Origin: Afifellaceae bacterium
GTDB lineage: Bacteria > Pseudomonadota > Alphaproteobacteria > Rhizobiales > Afifellaceae
Direction of reading: 5' to 3'
Length of the DNA: 64,000 bases
Assembly (NCBI GenBank): GCA_028284625.1
Contig: JANQRH010000011.1
Span: 1 to 64,000, forward strand
The translations under genes were made by a program, and so were the position numbers. Below the pieces are notes generated by a model. The model made no database searches. It was not told where the DNA came from and saw nothing but the letters and a program-made list of their open reading frames with translations. Positions 17,501 to 26,357 of the stretch are shown here, one piece after another; position 1 is the stretch's first letter, and every line of letters starts with the position of its first letter.

Positions 17501-20060
17501 TGGCGATCAGCTCAAAGGCGACCGGCCCGTTCTCGCCGGCCGCGCCGTCAAAGAGCGGTTTGATGCCAAGGCGGTCGGACCGCGCGGACACTGGAAGCGT
17601 CACATTGCGCTCCACCGGTCGGCCGCCGGAATCGAGCACGCGCACGTTGATCGTTGCCTCCAGCGGCAAGCTTGAGGCGGGCGCGCGCGGAAGCGCGACG
17701 GTGAGCGCGGCGTTCCCGACCTCATCGGTCGAGCCTGCTGCAAGCGGTTCCGTCATACCGTTGAAGGCTTCGTCGGCCAGGCCGAAGACGTAGCCCGGAT
17801 GAGCCTCCAGTTCGCGTGCGGCTGCGATGAGGGTCTCGCCCTCGACGCTCAGATTGGCCGCCGGCGCGCCGTAGAGAAAGCGCGCGGCGACTTTGAGCGT
17901 GGCCGGCTCGGTCGGATCGAGCGCCGTCGCCGCCGTTTCCAGGTCGAAGTCGAGCCGTTCGGGCTGAAAATCCTCAACGAGGAACGTGGTCTCCGCCAGC
18001 GGCGGCGCCTTGATGTCGGCGTGGATTGCAACGCGCCAGGTGCCGCGCATGGCGTCGGGTGTCAGCGCGAATGGCGTGACAGCGCCGCCGAGGCCTTGAT
18101 CCGAAAGGGCAACACGGTTCGCCTCCTTGCCGTCGGGCCGGGTGAGGATGGCGGTAAGCGGCACGTCGGAAACAGCGTCGGCCTTGGCGTCGCGGACGAG
18201 AGACGTCGCGTAGACCGTCTCGCCGGCACGATAGATGCCGCGCTCCGTTGTAAGGAACACGTCGAGCGGCTTGGGCGGCTCACGGCCATCCACGCCGCGA
18301 TCGGTGAGGTCCATCGCCGCCTTGGAGAGGTCGAGGAAGCTGTAATCGCCCGCGTCGGTCTGGGCGACCAGCATAGCCGGCGCCATGCCGCCGGTGCCGC
18401 GCATCAGCCCCGGCGCGAAACGCGCATAGCCATCAGCATCAGTCGATGCTTCGCCGAGAATTTCGTTGTTGATGGCGACCAGGCGGAGATCGACGCCGTC
18501 CACCGGGCCGGCCGTGCCGAGCGAGCGGACCATGACGTGGAGCCCGTCATTGCCGGCGAGCGTGGTGAGGCCGAGATCGGTCACCACGAACCATTGCGTG
18601 GCCTTGGCCTGCCACTCGTTGCCGGACTCATTTAACGCGCTGGCGGACAGCACATAAGCGCCGGGCTTGAGGTCCGATTCCAGATCGCCAACGGGAATAG
18701 CGGTCGTCATCTCGCGGTTGATCTCGCCGGTGACGTCGACGCTGCCTTCCCAGACCTTTGCGCCGGAGCGCTCCTCAATGGTCTCTGCTTCCCATTGGGA
18801 GAGTTGGCTCAGGAACGTGCCGTCGGCGACCATGTCAGGGAGCTGGCGGTCACCAATGCGGTAAAGCGTGGCGTTCACGCGGTCGGTGTTGACGGTGACG
18901 ACGGGGATCGTCGGGTCGCCGCCGGCGGGTAGCACATAGGCGTTGGAGAGAAAGCGAACCGCCGGCGCGCGGTCGCGCACGTAGATGTCCAGCGTTGCGC
19001 TGCTTGCGAGCACTTCGCCGTCGGCGGCGGGCAAGCCTTCGCGCGCCGTCACGCGATAGCGGCTGCCGTGCTCCACACCGTCGATGCAGATCTGCTGCCC
19101 GCCTGCCTCGATGGCGAGGTCAGCGCCGCCCTCGACGCTGACGAAGTCCGCCAGGTTACGGGTCTCGGCGAGGCGATCGGAGAAGTTCAGGCAGATGCGC
19201 GGGGCGGCGGCGTCGGCCTCCACATCATGCGAGGCAATGCGGAAACCGTGCTCGGCGTTGATGCGTTCGTAAGTGGCGCGGGTGGTTTCCTCCTCCTCCA
19301 GCGCCAGACTTGCCCGGTAAGCGCGGATCGCTGGTTTCCATTCGTAGCGGTCGGCGAGCGACCATCCGAGGAGCCGCAAGGCATAAGCGCGCTCGTCCGG
19401 CCTGACGGCGCGAAGATAGGAATTGACCGCGCCGGCGGTACGGATTTCGCCGAGGCGCTGCTGCACCTCCCAATCGTCGCTGGAGGCGCGGATGGCGGCG
19501 TCCGTGTAGGCGGTCCACAGGTCGTAGCGGCGCGGTGAAAAGCGCAGTGCCACGGCATAAAGCTCAACGGCACCCAGATAGTCGCCGTTGTCTTCCGCAA
19601 ACTCGGCATCGGCGATCGCCGCGTCGGGTCCGATGCCGGCGGGCTCCATCTCGCTCAGGAATCCGACCAGACGGCGCGCTTCGTCGACGAAGGCATGCGG
19701 CAGGAAGCGAAGCTCGCTGATGCGCTCCGCCTCAACGTCGATATCAGGCTCTGCCGTGGCGACAACGCGCCCGGAGATCGCGCCGTCGACAGCGCGCAAC
19801 TCGCCCACATCGCTCTTAAGGAAGCACCAGCGCGCGGAGCTGTTATAAGTGAAGGCCTGGCAGGCCGGGTCGCTCAGGCAGGCGTCCTCGCAGGCGCTGA
19901 GCTCGACTTCCTGGAGGATGTCGTAGTCGGCGCCGAAATAGTCGGCGCCTTCGGTGATGACGATCTGGCGGTCCTGAGCCAGCGCCGCCGGGACCAGTGC
20001 GATTGGGGCCAGAGCCAAGAGGACGAGCAGGCGGGAAAGGGCGCGGACGAAGCCTCGCAT
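14586..20060 (-). CDS. yfhM: Bacterial alpha-2-macroglobulin with N-terminal PAN/apple domain
   Basis: This giant 1,824-residue protein is a periplasmic protease-trap homologue. The ATG at 20060 is chosen because GGAG lies just upstream; a GTG at 20081 is in frame but lacks support. A signal peptide (LLVLLALAPIALVPAALA) is followed by a PAN-type domain with Cys57, Cys61, Cys67 and Cys79. Macroglobulin domains make up the middle. The thioester motif CTEQ lies at about 1374-1377 (PYGCTEQITSRAM), so the protein can in principle trap a protease covalently. Unlike E. coli YfhM there is no lipobox cysteine after the signal peptide, suggesting a soluble periplasmic form. Pairing with PBP1C suggests defence of the cell wall after damage, a family-level inference. 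Confidence 0.92.
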   Translation of the reverse strand: MRGFVRALSRLLVLLALAPIALVPAALAQDRQIVITEGADYFGADYDILQEVELSACEDACLSDPACQAFTYNSSARWCFLKSDVGELRAVDGAISGRVVATAEPDIDVEAERISELRFLPHAFVDEARRLVGFLSEMEPAGIGPDAAIADAEFAEDNGDYLGAVELYAVALRFSPRRYDLWTAYTDAAIRASSDDWEVQQRLGEIRTAGAVNSYLRAVRPDERAYALRLLGWSLADRYEWKPAIRAYRASLALEEEETTRATYERINAEHGFRIASHDVEADAAAPRICLNFSDRLAETRNLADFVSVEGGADLAIEAGGQQICIDGVEHGSRYRVTAREGLPAADGEVLASSATLDIYVRDRAPAVRFLSNAYVLPAGGDPTIPVVTVNTDRVNATLYRIGDRQLPDMVADGTFLSQLSQWEAETIEERSGAKVWEGSVDVTGEINREMTTAIPVGDLESDLKPGAYVLSASALNESGNEWQAKATQWFVVTDLGLTTLAGNDGLHVMVRSLGTAGPVDGVDLRLVAINNEILGEASTDADGYARFAPGLMRGTGGMAPAMLVAQTDAGDYSFLDLSKAAMDLTDRGVDGREPPKPLDVFLTTERGIYRAGETVYATSLVRDAKADAVSDVPLTAILTRPDGKEANRVALSDQGLGGAVTPFALTPDAMRGTWRVAIHADIKAPPLAETTFLVEDFQPERLDFDLETAATALDPTEPATLKVAARFLYGAPAANLSVEGETLIAAARELEAHPGYVFGLADEAFNGMTEPLAAGSTDEVGNAALTVALPRAPASSLPLEATINVRVLDSGGRPVERNVTLPVSARSDRLGIKPLFDGAAGENGPVAFELIAIDPAGTRTSLQGARWSLYQLRTDFQWYRADGRWNVEQIETKTRVANGTVDVAADAASRIEAAVEWGSYRLEVEADSAGTLPASFDFEAGWYVEAKALETPEALKVSLDKERYAIGDTARVHIETRFDGVALVMVVDDRLITTMPVEVTGNAADLTLPVTRDWGPGAYVTAVLYRPMDLEAKRMPARALGLAWAGVDPADRDLAVTIDAPAEIRPHQDMPVALTLANLPAGTEAYVTLAAVDVGILNLTRYETPDPEAHYFGQRRLGMAIRDIYNQLIDRMQGVRGAVRSGGDASLTTFEGEAPTENLVAFYSGVVTVGDDGTAEISVPLPDFNGTVRLMALAWTANGVGHAEREVLVRDPVVVTASHPRLLAPGDRSRLALDLASVEGVSGEAELTVRSANNRVGVDAASRQVTLTADERTQVLVPIRGNAIGAETLNVALTLPDGTVLQKAVGIDVRLNEPPVATTDFITLLPDGELSVTPDRLDGLVPGTASLQLSASGAGRLNVPAILRKLDRYPYGCTEQITSRAMPLVYLNDVAVSAGLAGDPEIRARVEKAIAGVLANQSASGGFGLWSPGGGEDLWLTAYVADFLTRARENGYAVPGEDLNLALDSLKNRLAYAGDFQQGGEDIAYALYVLAANGRAAIGDIRYYAEAKLDAFATPLAKAQIGAALALYGDTLGANAVFRRALGDLELAETSNGGRSDFGTPLRDNAAILTLASETRAEIDLASLSSRIATDRLAARHTSTQEDAWSLLAAHALMEGTAAPNLSIGGTEVAGPLFQSFDAERLSSLPLVIANNGDRPVEIGMTVRGIPAASEPAGGNLYRLARSYYTLDGEPVELSTVQQGARLVAVLDVITNETEGARLVLDDPLPAGFEIDNPHILASGDVAALDWLTLTDNPAHVEFRADRFIAAWDIAAGDASQYQFAYVVRATSPGAFRHPAALVEDMYRPERRARTESGVVEVVGPLR

Positions 20061-20140
20061 GGCAGTCTCCAGGGTGCCCACCCCCTCGCGGCCGATCCTA
20101 TGGCGGCAGCCGGGGCGGGTAAAGCTGTGTCGCCACCTTA

Positions 20141-22036
20141 CTAGCGCGACTTCGGCCGCTCTTCACGCAGCGCTTCGGTGATGGCGCGAAAAAGCGGGTG
20201 GTCCGGCAGCGCCTCCAACTCTACGGGGAGCCTCCGCCGCCAGTTGGGGTGCTCGTCGGTGGTGCCGGGGATGTTGATCTGCTCTGCGGACGCAACAAGA
20301 TCGTCGGCCTGCACGACGAAGAGCCGCGAGGGCGTGCGGGCCATCAGTCGGTGAAGCGCGACAGACACGCTTTCGGGCAGATCCTGCGGCGCGTCGATGT
20401 CGGCGCGCATGACGGTCCCCATCTCCTTCGGCAGCAGCCCGCAATCTTTGAGCAGACCGAGCATGCGGCGGCGGAGATGGGCGCGCTCGGCAAAAGCCGG
20501 CTCGCCGGCCGATTTGTCGAGCAGTCCGATCGCCGTGCGGGTGGCTATGTCATGCGCACCCCACCATCCGGCCAGCGTCGGCAGGTCATGGGTGGCGATG
20601 CAGGCCAGCGCCTCACGCGGATACGCGTCGGGATGCAGGAACAGATCGTCTTTCTTCTCGAAGAGGAAGACGCGATAGCTTTGTATTTCGGTCGCGCGCA
20701 TCACGTCGCGGAAACCTTCCGGCACGACGCCGAGGTCCTCGCCGATGACGATCGAACGGCGCGTCAGCGATACCTCGGCAAGCGTGCGCAACATGTCGTG
20801 AAAGGGGTAGCGGACATAAGCGCCATCGGTGGGCGCGAAGTTCTCAGGAATCCAGAAGAGCCGATAAAGGCTCATGGCGTGGTCGATGCGCAGGGCGCCG
20901 GCATGGCTGAGCACGGCATCGATGGAATGACGGTAGGGCTGAAGATCGCGCGCCGACAATGCGGCCGGGGCAAGCGGCGCCAGCCCCCAATCCTGGCCGT
21001 GGGCGTTGAAGTAATCGGGCGGTGCGCCGATCCGCGCGCCGGGTACAACAAGCATGCGATCGGCCCAGGTCGCCGAGCCGTCCGGCACGACGCCGACGGC
21101 CAGGTCGAGATAAAGCCCGATCCGCATGCCGGCGTCGCGCGCCCGCGTCTTTGCCGCGCCGAGCTGTCGGTCGGCAAGCCATTGGAGCCAGGCGTGGAAG
21201 CTGATCAGCTCCGGCTGCTCCTCAGCGAAGGCGCCGACGGAATCGGAATCCGGATGCAGATATTCCTCCGGCCAGCCGTGCCAGTTGGCGCTATAGCCGT
21301 TGCGGACCATCGCCTCCGACAGGGCTTCGTAGAGCGCGTGCAGATAAAGCGGCTGACCGCGCGCAGCGACGAAACGCGCAAATTCATCGCGATCGGCCTC
21401 CGCGGCGTGCTCCTGGAAGATGCGGAAGAGCATCTGCAGCGCTTTGGCCTTGCGCTTCCCGACGGTTCGGTAGTCGACAAGCCCGGTGTGTTCCCCGACG
21501 CCCTGCACATCGGGTGGCGGGGCAAAGGCATCCTCCATTCCCGCAAAGCCGGGCACATGATCGATGGCGATGTAGAGCGGGTTGAGGAAGTCGCGCGTGG
21601 AGGGCGAGAACGGACTGCAGTGCTCAGGTGCTGCGAAGAACAGTGCGTGCAGTGGATTGACGCCGACGAAATCGGCGCCGGCCTCGGCAGCGATTTCCGC
21701 GAGGCGCGCAAGATCGGCGAAATCGCCGATGCCCCAATTGCGCATTGAGCGGAGGCCATAGAGCTGACAAGCGATGCCCCAGACGCGGTCTTCGCGAAGC
21801 CACTTTGGAACGAAGCACGAGACGCCCTCCGGCGGCTCCATTGCGGCAAGGGGCAGCGGCGCGATGTCGGCAAGGCTTGCCGCCACGTCGTCGGGATCGC
21901 CGGCCGCAATTCCCATCGCCCGCAGAACCGCGCGTCGCGTGTCGTCGGTGACATCGACGGTCTGGCCGGTGAGCGAGAGATAGTTCGGCTCAACACCCGC
22001 CAAGGCGGCGAGCCTGTGTAGCGCCTCGTCGCTCAC
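20141..22036 (-). CDS. malQ: 4-alpha-glucanotransferase (amylomaltase)
   Basis: This 631-residue glycoside hydrolase family 77 enzyme moves alpha-1,4-glucan segments between maltooligosaccharides and releases glucose. Visible elements are RVWGIACQLYGLRS near the start of the barrel, LRIDHAMSLYRLFWIP with the nucleophile Asp, IGEDLGVVPEGF with the acid/base Glu, and ATHDLPTLAGWW with the third acidic residue. It is the last gene of the GlgE-pathway operon, with its start overlapping the glgX stop by 4 bases. Its role there is probably recycling of short glucans from debranching. Confidence 0.93.
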   Translation of the reverse strand: MSDEALHRLAALAGVEPNYLSLTGQTVDVTDDTRRAVLRAMGIAAGDPDDVAASLADIAPLPLAAMEPPEGVSCFVPKWLREDRVWGIACQLYGLRSMRNWGIGDFADLARLAEIAAEAGADFVGVNPLHALFFAAPEHCSPFSPSTRDFLNPLYIAIDHVPGFAGMEDAFAPPPDVQGVGEHTGLVDYRTVGKRKAKALQMLFRIFQEHAAEADRDEFARFVAARGQPLYLHALYEALSEAMVRNGYSANWHGWPEEYLHPDSDSVGAFAEEQPELISFHAWLQWLADRQLGAAKTRARDAGMRIGLYLDLAVGVVPDGSATWADRMLVVPGARIGAPPDYFNAHGQDWGLAPLAPAALSARDLQPYRHSIDAVLSHAGALRIDHAMSLYRLFWIPENFAPTDGAYVRYPFHDMLRTLAEVSLTRRSIVIGEDLGVVPEGFRDVMRATEIQSYRVFLFEKKDDLFLHPDAYPREALACIATHDLPTLAGWWGAHDIATRTAIGLLDKSAGEPAFAERAHLRRRMLGLLKDCGLLPKEMGTVMRADIDAPQDLPESVSVALHRLMARTPSRLFVVQADDLVASAEQINIPGTTDEHPNWRRRLPVELEALPDHPLFRAITEALREERPKSR

Positions 22037-24123
22037 GCGCGTTCTGCGATAGTGCCGGCCAGGAGAATCAGCGATCGACCGGCAAGCTCATAGGCTGCGC
22101 CCGGCGCGTAGTGCTCGCCCGGCGGATCGATGGCGCCGGCGCCGGAATCGATGCGCACGTCCCAGGCGCGCGCAAGCTCGGAATCCGGAAGCGTGAAGGA
22201 AATCGGTTTGTGATAGGCGTTGACCAAAATGAGCAGACGCGTCGTCGGGTCGGAGAGGGCGAGGCCGACCACCTTGGCGCCGGGATCGGACCAGGATTCA
22301 GGGTCCATCTCGTTGCCGTCGGGGCGAAACCAAATGACGCTGCGCGTGCCGTTGTCGTCGACCGGCTCGCCGTGCAGGAATTCTCCTGATCGCAGCAGAC
22401 GGTAACGCTTGCGGATGCGCATGACGCCGCGCAGGAACGTCATGAACGCGCGGTCGCGTTCTTCAATGTCCGTCCACGCCAGCCAGGTGATCTCGTTGTC
22501 CTGGCAATAAGCGTTGTTGTTGCCGCGCTGGGTGCGGCCGACTTCGTCGCCCATCAGGAGCATCGGTGTGCCGTGCGAGAGCAGCGTCGTCGTCAAGGCG
22601 TTGCGGCGCATGCGGTCGCGTAAATCGAGGATCGCCGGATCGTCGGTCGGGCCTTCGACCCCGCAGTTCCAAGAGCGGTTGTCGTTGTGGCCGTCATTGT
22701 TGTCTTCGCCGTTCGCCTCATTGTGCTTGTCGTTGTAGGCCCACAGATCGGTGAGCGTGAAGCCGTCATGCGCGGTGATGAAGTTGACGCTTGCCCATGG
22801 CCGGCGGCCGCGATGTTCGAACAGATCAGACGATCCCAGTACGCGGCGCGAAAAGGTCGGCAGCAAACCGCCGTCGCCTTTCCAGAAGCTGCGCATGTCG
22901 TCGCGGTAGCTGCCGTTCCATTCCGCCCAGCCCGGCGCGAAATTGCCGAGTTGATAGCCGTTCGGGCCGAGGTCCCATGGTTCGGCGATCCGCTTGACGC
23001 GGGAAAGAACGGGGTCCTGACGGATGGCGTCGAAGAAGGCGGCGTTGGGATCGAATGTGTCCCATGCCCGCCCGAGCGCGCTCGTCAGATCGAAGCGGAA
23101 GCCGTCGACATGGCACACCTCAACCCAATAGCGCAGCGAATCCATCACCATCTGAAGGACGCGCGGATGGTTCAGGTTCACCGTATTGCCGCATCCGGTG
23201 GCGTCGTAATAGAGGCTCTTGTCGTCGGCGAGCATGTAATAGCTGGCGTTGTCGATGCCGCGGAACGACAGCGTCGGGCCGAGATGGTTGCCCTCGGCGG
23301 TGTGGTTGTAGACGACGTCGAGTAGGACCTCGATGCCGGCCTCATGCAGGCGTTTCACCAGCACTTGGAACTCGTGGATGTCGGCGCCCGGCGAGAAATA
23401 ACGCTGCGCCACGGAGAAGTAATTGACGGTGTTGTAGCCCCAATAATTCACCAGGTTGCGCTCAACGAGCGCGCGGTCGTCGAAGAAGGCCTGGATCGGC
23501 ATCAGCTCAACCGCTGTCACGCCCAGCGCCACGAGGTGGTCAATCACGCGCGGATCGGCCATGCCGCCGAACGTGCCGCGGAGTGTCTCGGGGATGTCGT
23601 CGCGCGCGGCGGTCATCCCTTTCACGTGCGCTTCGTAAATGATCGTGTCGGACCAGGCGCGGCGCGGCGGCCGGTCGTTGCCCCAGGTCATGGCGGTGTC
23701 GACCACCACGCATTTCGGCATGACGAAGGCGGAATCCCGGCGGTCGGGCGTGGCGCGCGAAGAGCCGACGCGATAGCCGAAATGGGCGTCGTGCCAGCGG
23801 ATGTCGCCATGAAGCGCCTTGGCGTAGGGGTCGATCAGGAGCTTGTTGGGGTTGAAGCGATGGCCGGCCGCCGGATCATATGGGCCGTGGACGCGGTAGC
23901 CGTAAAGTTGTCCGGGCCGGAGGTCGGGCAGATAGCCGTGCCAGACTTCGTGGGTGTATTCCGGCAGCACGATGCGATCGGTCTCGCGCCGGCCCTTTGG
24001 ATCGAAGAGGCAGAGCTCGACCTTTGTGGCATTGGCGGAGAACAGCGCGAAATTGACGCCGCCTCCGTCCCAGGTCGCGCCCAGCGGATGCGGTGCGCCT
24101 GGCTCAACGCGCAATCTCGGCAT
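22033..24123 (-). CDS. glgX: Glycogen debranching enzyme GlgX
   Basis: This 696-residue GH13 (subfamily 11) isoamylase-type enzyme hydrolyses alpha-1,6 branches. It has an N-terminal CBM48-like domain (GATWDGGGVNFALFS), then catalytic segments VVYNHTAEGN, VDGFRFDLTSALG (nucleophile Asp), RIAEPWDLGPNGYQLGNF (acid/base Glu) and NFITAHDGFTL. Length matches GlgX/TreX. It begins 14 bases after glgB and overlaps malQ by 4 bases. Confidence 0.93.
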   Translation of the reverse strand: MPRLRVEPGAPHPLGATWDGGGVNFALFSANATKVELCLFDPKGRRETDRIVLPEYTHEVWHGYLPDLRPGQLYGYRVHGPYDPAAGHRFNPNKLLIDPYAKALHGDIRWHDAHFGYRVGSSRATPDRRDSAFVMPKCVVVDTAMTWGNDRPPRRAWSDTIIYEAHVKGMTAARDDIPETLRGTFGGMADPRVIDHLVALGVTAVELMPIQAFFDDRALVERNLVNYWGYNTVNYFSVAQRYFSPGADIHEFQVLVKRLHEAGIEVLLDVVYNHTAEGNHLGPTLSFRGIDNASYYMLADDKSLYYDATGCGNTVNLNHPRVLQMVMDSLRYWVEVCHVDGFRFDLTSALGRAWDTFDPNAAFFDAIRQDPVLSRVKRIAEPWDLGPNGYQLGNFAPGWAEWNGSYRDDMRSFWKGDGGLLPTFSRRVLGSSDLFEHRGRRPWASVNFITAHDGFTLTDLWAYNDKHNEANGEDNNDGHNDNRSWNCGVEGPTDDPAILDLRDRMRRNALTTTLLSHGTPMLLMGDEVGRTQRGNNNAYCQDNEITWLAWTDIEERDRAFMTFLRGVMRIRKRYRLLRSGEFLHGEPVDDNGTRSVIWFRPDGNEMDPESWSDPGAKVVGLALSDPTTRLLILVNAYHKPISFTLPDSELARAWDVRIDSGAGAIDPPGEHYAPGAAYELAGRSLILLAGTIAERA

Positions 24124-24137
24124 GAAGCAGGCAGCTC

Positions 24138-26357
24138 CTATTCGGCGTGCTGGAGAACGATCGTGGCGAGCGGCGGCAGGGTCAGAGAGAGGGAGGCCGG
24201 CCGGCCGTGCCAGCCCTCAGGATCGGCGAACACCGTACCGGAATTTCCGACATTTGACCCGCCATAGATTGCCGCATCGGTATTGAGGCGCTCCGTCCAG
24301 CGTTCGCCGCGCGGCACGCCGACCCGGTAGTTCTCGCGCACGACCGGCGTGAAGTTGCACACCACCAGGACCGGCGCGTCCCCCGGTCCGCCGTGCCGCA
24401 TAAAGGCGTAGACGCTGTTGTCGGCGTCGGTCGCGTCGATCCATTCGAAGCCGCCCGGATCGGCGTCGCGGACATGAAGCGCCGGCGTCTCGCGGTAGAG
24501 ACGGTTGAGGTCGCGCACGAGCGCCTGCAGCGTGCGGTGCGCCGGGTCGTCAAGCAGATGCCAGTCGAGCGAGAAGTCGTGGTTCCATTCGCGCTCCTGG
24601 CCGAACTCTCCACCCATGAAGAGCAGCTTCTTGCCGGGATGGGTCCACATGAACGCGTAGTAGGCGCGCAGATTGGCGAATTTCTGCCAGCGGTCGCCGG
24701 TCATCTTGGCGAGCAGCGAGCCTTTGCCGTGCACAACTTCGTCATGGGAGAGCGGCAGCACGAAGTTTTCGGAGAAAGCGTAGTGGATGCCGAACGTCAT
24801 CTGGTGGTGATGGTACTTTCGGTGCACGGGCTCGTGCGACATGTATTCCAGCGTGTCGTGCATCCAGCCCATGTTCCATTTGTAGCCGAAGCCGAGGCCG
24901 CCGCCATCGACGGGGCGTGAGACCTGCGGCCAGGCCGTCGATTCTTCCGCGATGGTGGTGGCGCCTGGATGGTCGGCGAAGAGGCGCGTGTTGAGTTCGC
25001 GCAAGAAAGCGATGGCGTCGAGATTTTCGCGGCCGCCATGGACGTTGGGGATCCACTCGCCGGCCTCGCGGCTGTAATCGAGGTAGAGCATGGAGGCCAC
25101 GGCATCGACACGCAGCGCGTCGATGTGAAAGCGCTCCAGCCAGTAGAGCGCGTTGGCGACGAGGAAATTGCGGACCTCGGTGCGGCCGAAATTGTAGATG
25201 AGCGTGTTCCAGTCCTGATGGAAGCCGAGGCGCGGGTCTTCATGCTCGTAAAGGGCGGTTCCATCGAAGCGCACGAGGCCGTGCGCGTCGGAAGGGAAGT
25301 GCGCCGGTACCCAATCGATGATCACGCCGATGCCGGCCTGGTGGAAGCGGTCGACGAAGCGCGCGAAGGCCTCATGCGATCCGAAGCGGCTCGTCGGCGC
25401 AAAAAGCCCAATCGGCTGATAGCCCCATGACCCGGAGAAGGGATGCTCGGAGACGGGCAGGCACTCTATGTGCGTGAAGCCCATGTCCTGCACGTAAGCC
25501 AGCAATTGCTCGGCCAGATCGTCATAGGTGAGAAGGCTGTTGTCCTCGCCGCGGCGCCACGATCCGAGATGCACTTCGTAGATGGAGATCGGGGCAGAGA
25601 GCGCCTGCTTTTCGGCGCGCGCGGCCATCCATTCTGAATCGTGCCATTCAAGCGGCGGCAGGCCGACCACGCAGGATGCCGTCGCTGGCGGCACTTCCTG
25701 CTGAAAGCCAATCGGGTCGGTCTTGAGCGAGGGCGGTGTGTCGTTGCGCGTCGCAATCTCGAACTTGTAATGCGCACCCGGAGCGATGCCGGGCAGAAAA
25801 ATCTCCCACACACCCGCCTCAACGCGCTTGCGCATGGGGTGGCGGCGGCCATCCCATTGGTTGAAGTCGCCGACCACGCTGACTCGTCTTGCGTTGGGGG
25901 CCCACACGGCGAAGCTGACGCCCTGTACACCGTCAATCGTTCGCGGATGCGCGCCGAGCCGCTCGTAGATGCGCCGGTGGCTGCCCTCCGCCATGAGGTA
26001 GATATCCATGTCGCCGAGCACGGAGGAGAAGCGGTAGGGGTCTTCCGCCTCCCAGCTTGTGCCGCCATGGGTGAAGCGTATGCGATAGGCGAACGCCTCA
26101 CTGCGGCCGGCCACCGGCCCGGCGAAGAAGCCGCCGGGGTGTAGCACCTCCAGTGTCGCCACCTCTTTGCCGGTCGCAGCGTCAATGACCGTCGCCGCCT
26201 CAGCCCCCGGCCAGAAGACGCGAATGGACTGAGCGCCATCGGGCGCTGCGTGCAGGCCCAGAACGGCGAACGGGTCGCCATGCCGGCCTTCGGCAATCGC
26301 TGCGACGGCCGCGGCGTCGGGTTTCCAGGTCAGGGCGGGGGGCGCGTTGGGGCTCAT
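24138..26357 (-). CDS. glgB: 1,4-alpha-glucan branching enzyme
   Basis: This 739-residue GH13 (subfamily 9) branching enzyme introduces alpha-1,6 links. An N-terminal branching-enzyme region (about 15-115) precedes a CBM48 domain ([25 protein letters not shown] is split across two strands here). Catalytic motifs are [16 protein letters not shown] (nucleophile Asp), IAEEST (acid/base Glu) and [12 protein letters not shown]. In a GlgE operon it acts on linear glucans made from maltose-1-phosphate. Its start overlaps the end of treS-mak by 4 bases. Confidence 0.94.
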   Translation of the reverse strand: MSPNAPPALTWKPDAAAVAAIAEGRHGDPFAVLGLHAAPDGAQSIRVFWPGAEAATVIDAATGKEVATLEVLHPGGFFAGPVAGRSEAFAYRIRFTHGGTSWEAEDPYRFSSVLGDMDIYLMAEGSHRRIYERLGAHPRTIDGVQGVSFAVWAPNARRVSVVGDFNQWDGRRHPMRKRVEAGVWEIFLPGIAPGAHYKFEIATRNDTPPSLKTDPIGFQQEVPPATASCVVGLPPLEWHDSEWMAARAEKQALSAPISIYEVHLGSWRRGEDNSLLTYDDLAEQLLAYVQDMGFTHIECLPVSEHPFSGSWGYQPIGLFAPTSRFGSHEAFARFVDRFHQAGIGVIIDWVPAHFPSDAHGLVRFDGTALYEHEDPRLGFHQDWNTLIYNFGRTEVRNFLVANALYWLERFHIDALRVDAVASMLYLDYSREAGEWIPNVHGGRENLDAIAFLRELNTRLFADHPGATTIAEESTAWPQVSRPVDGGGLGFGYKWNMGWMHDTLEYMSHEPVHRKYHHHQMTFGIHYAFSENFVLPLSHDEVVHGKGSLLAKMTGDRWQKFANLRAYYAFMWTHPGKKLLFMGGEFGQEREWNHDFSLDWHLLDDPAHRTLQALVRDLNRLYRETPALHVRDADPGGFEWIDATDADNSVYAFMRHGGPGDAPVLVVCNFTPVVRENYRVGVPRGERWTERLNTDAAIYGGSNVGNSGTVFADPEGWHGRPASLSLTLPPLATIVLQHAE

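Noticed and set aside
14676-17675. Two long + strand frames (445 and 553 codons)
   Set aside because: They lie antisense to the alpha-2-macroglobulin gene, which contains the thioester motif and continuous family similarity. Composition is arginine/histidine-rich, as in shadow frames.
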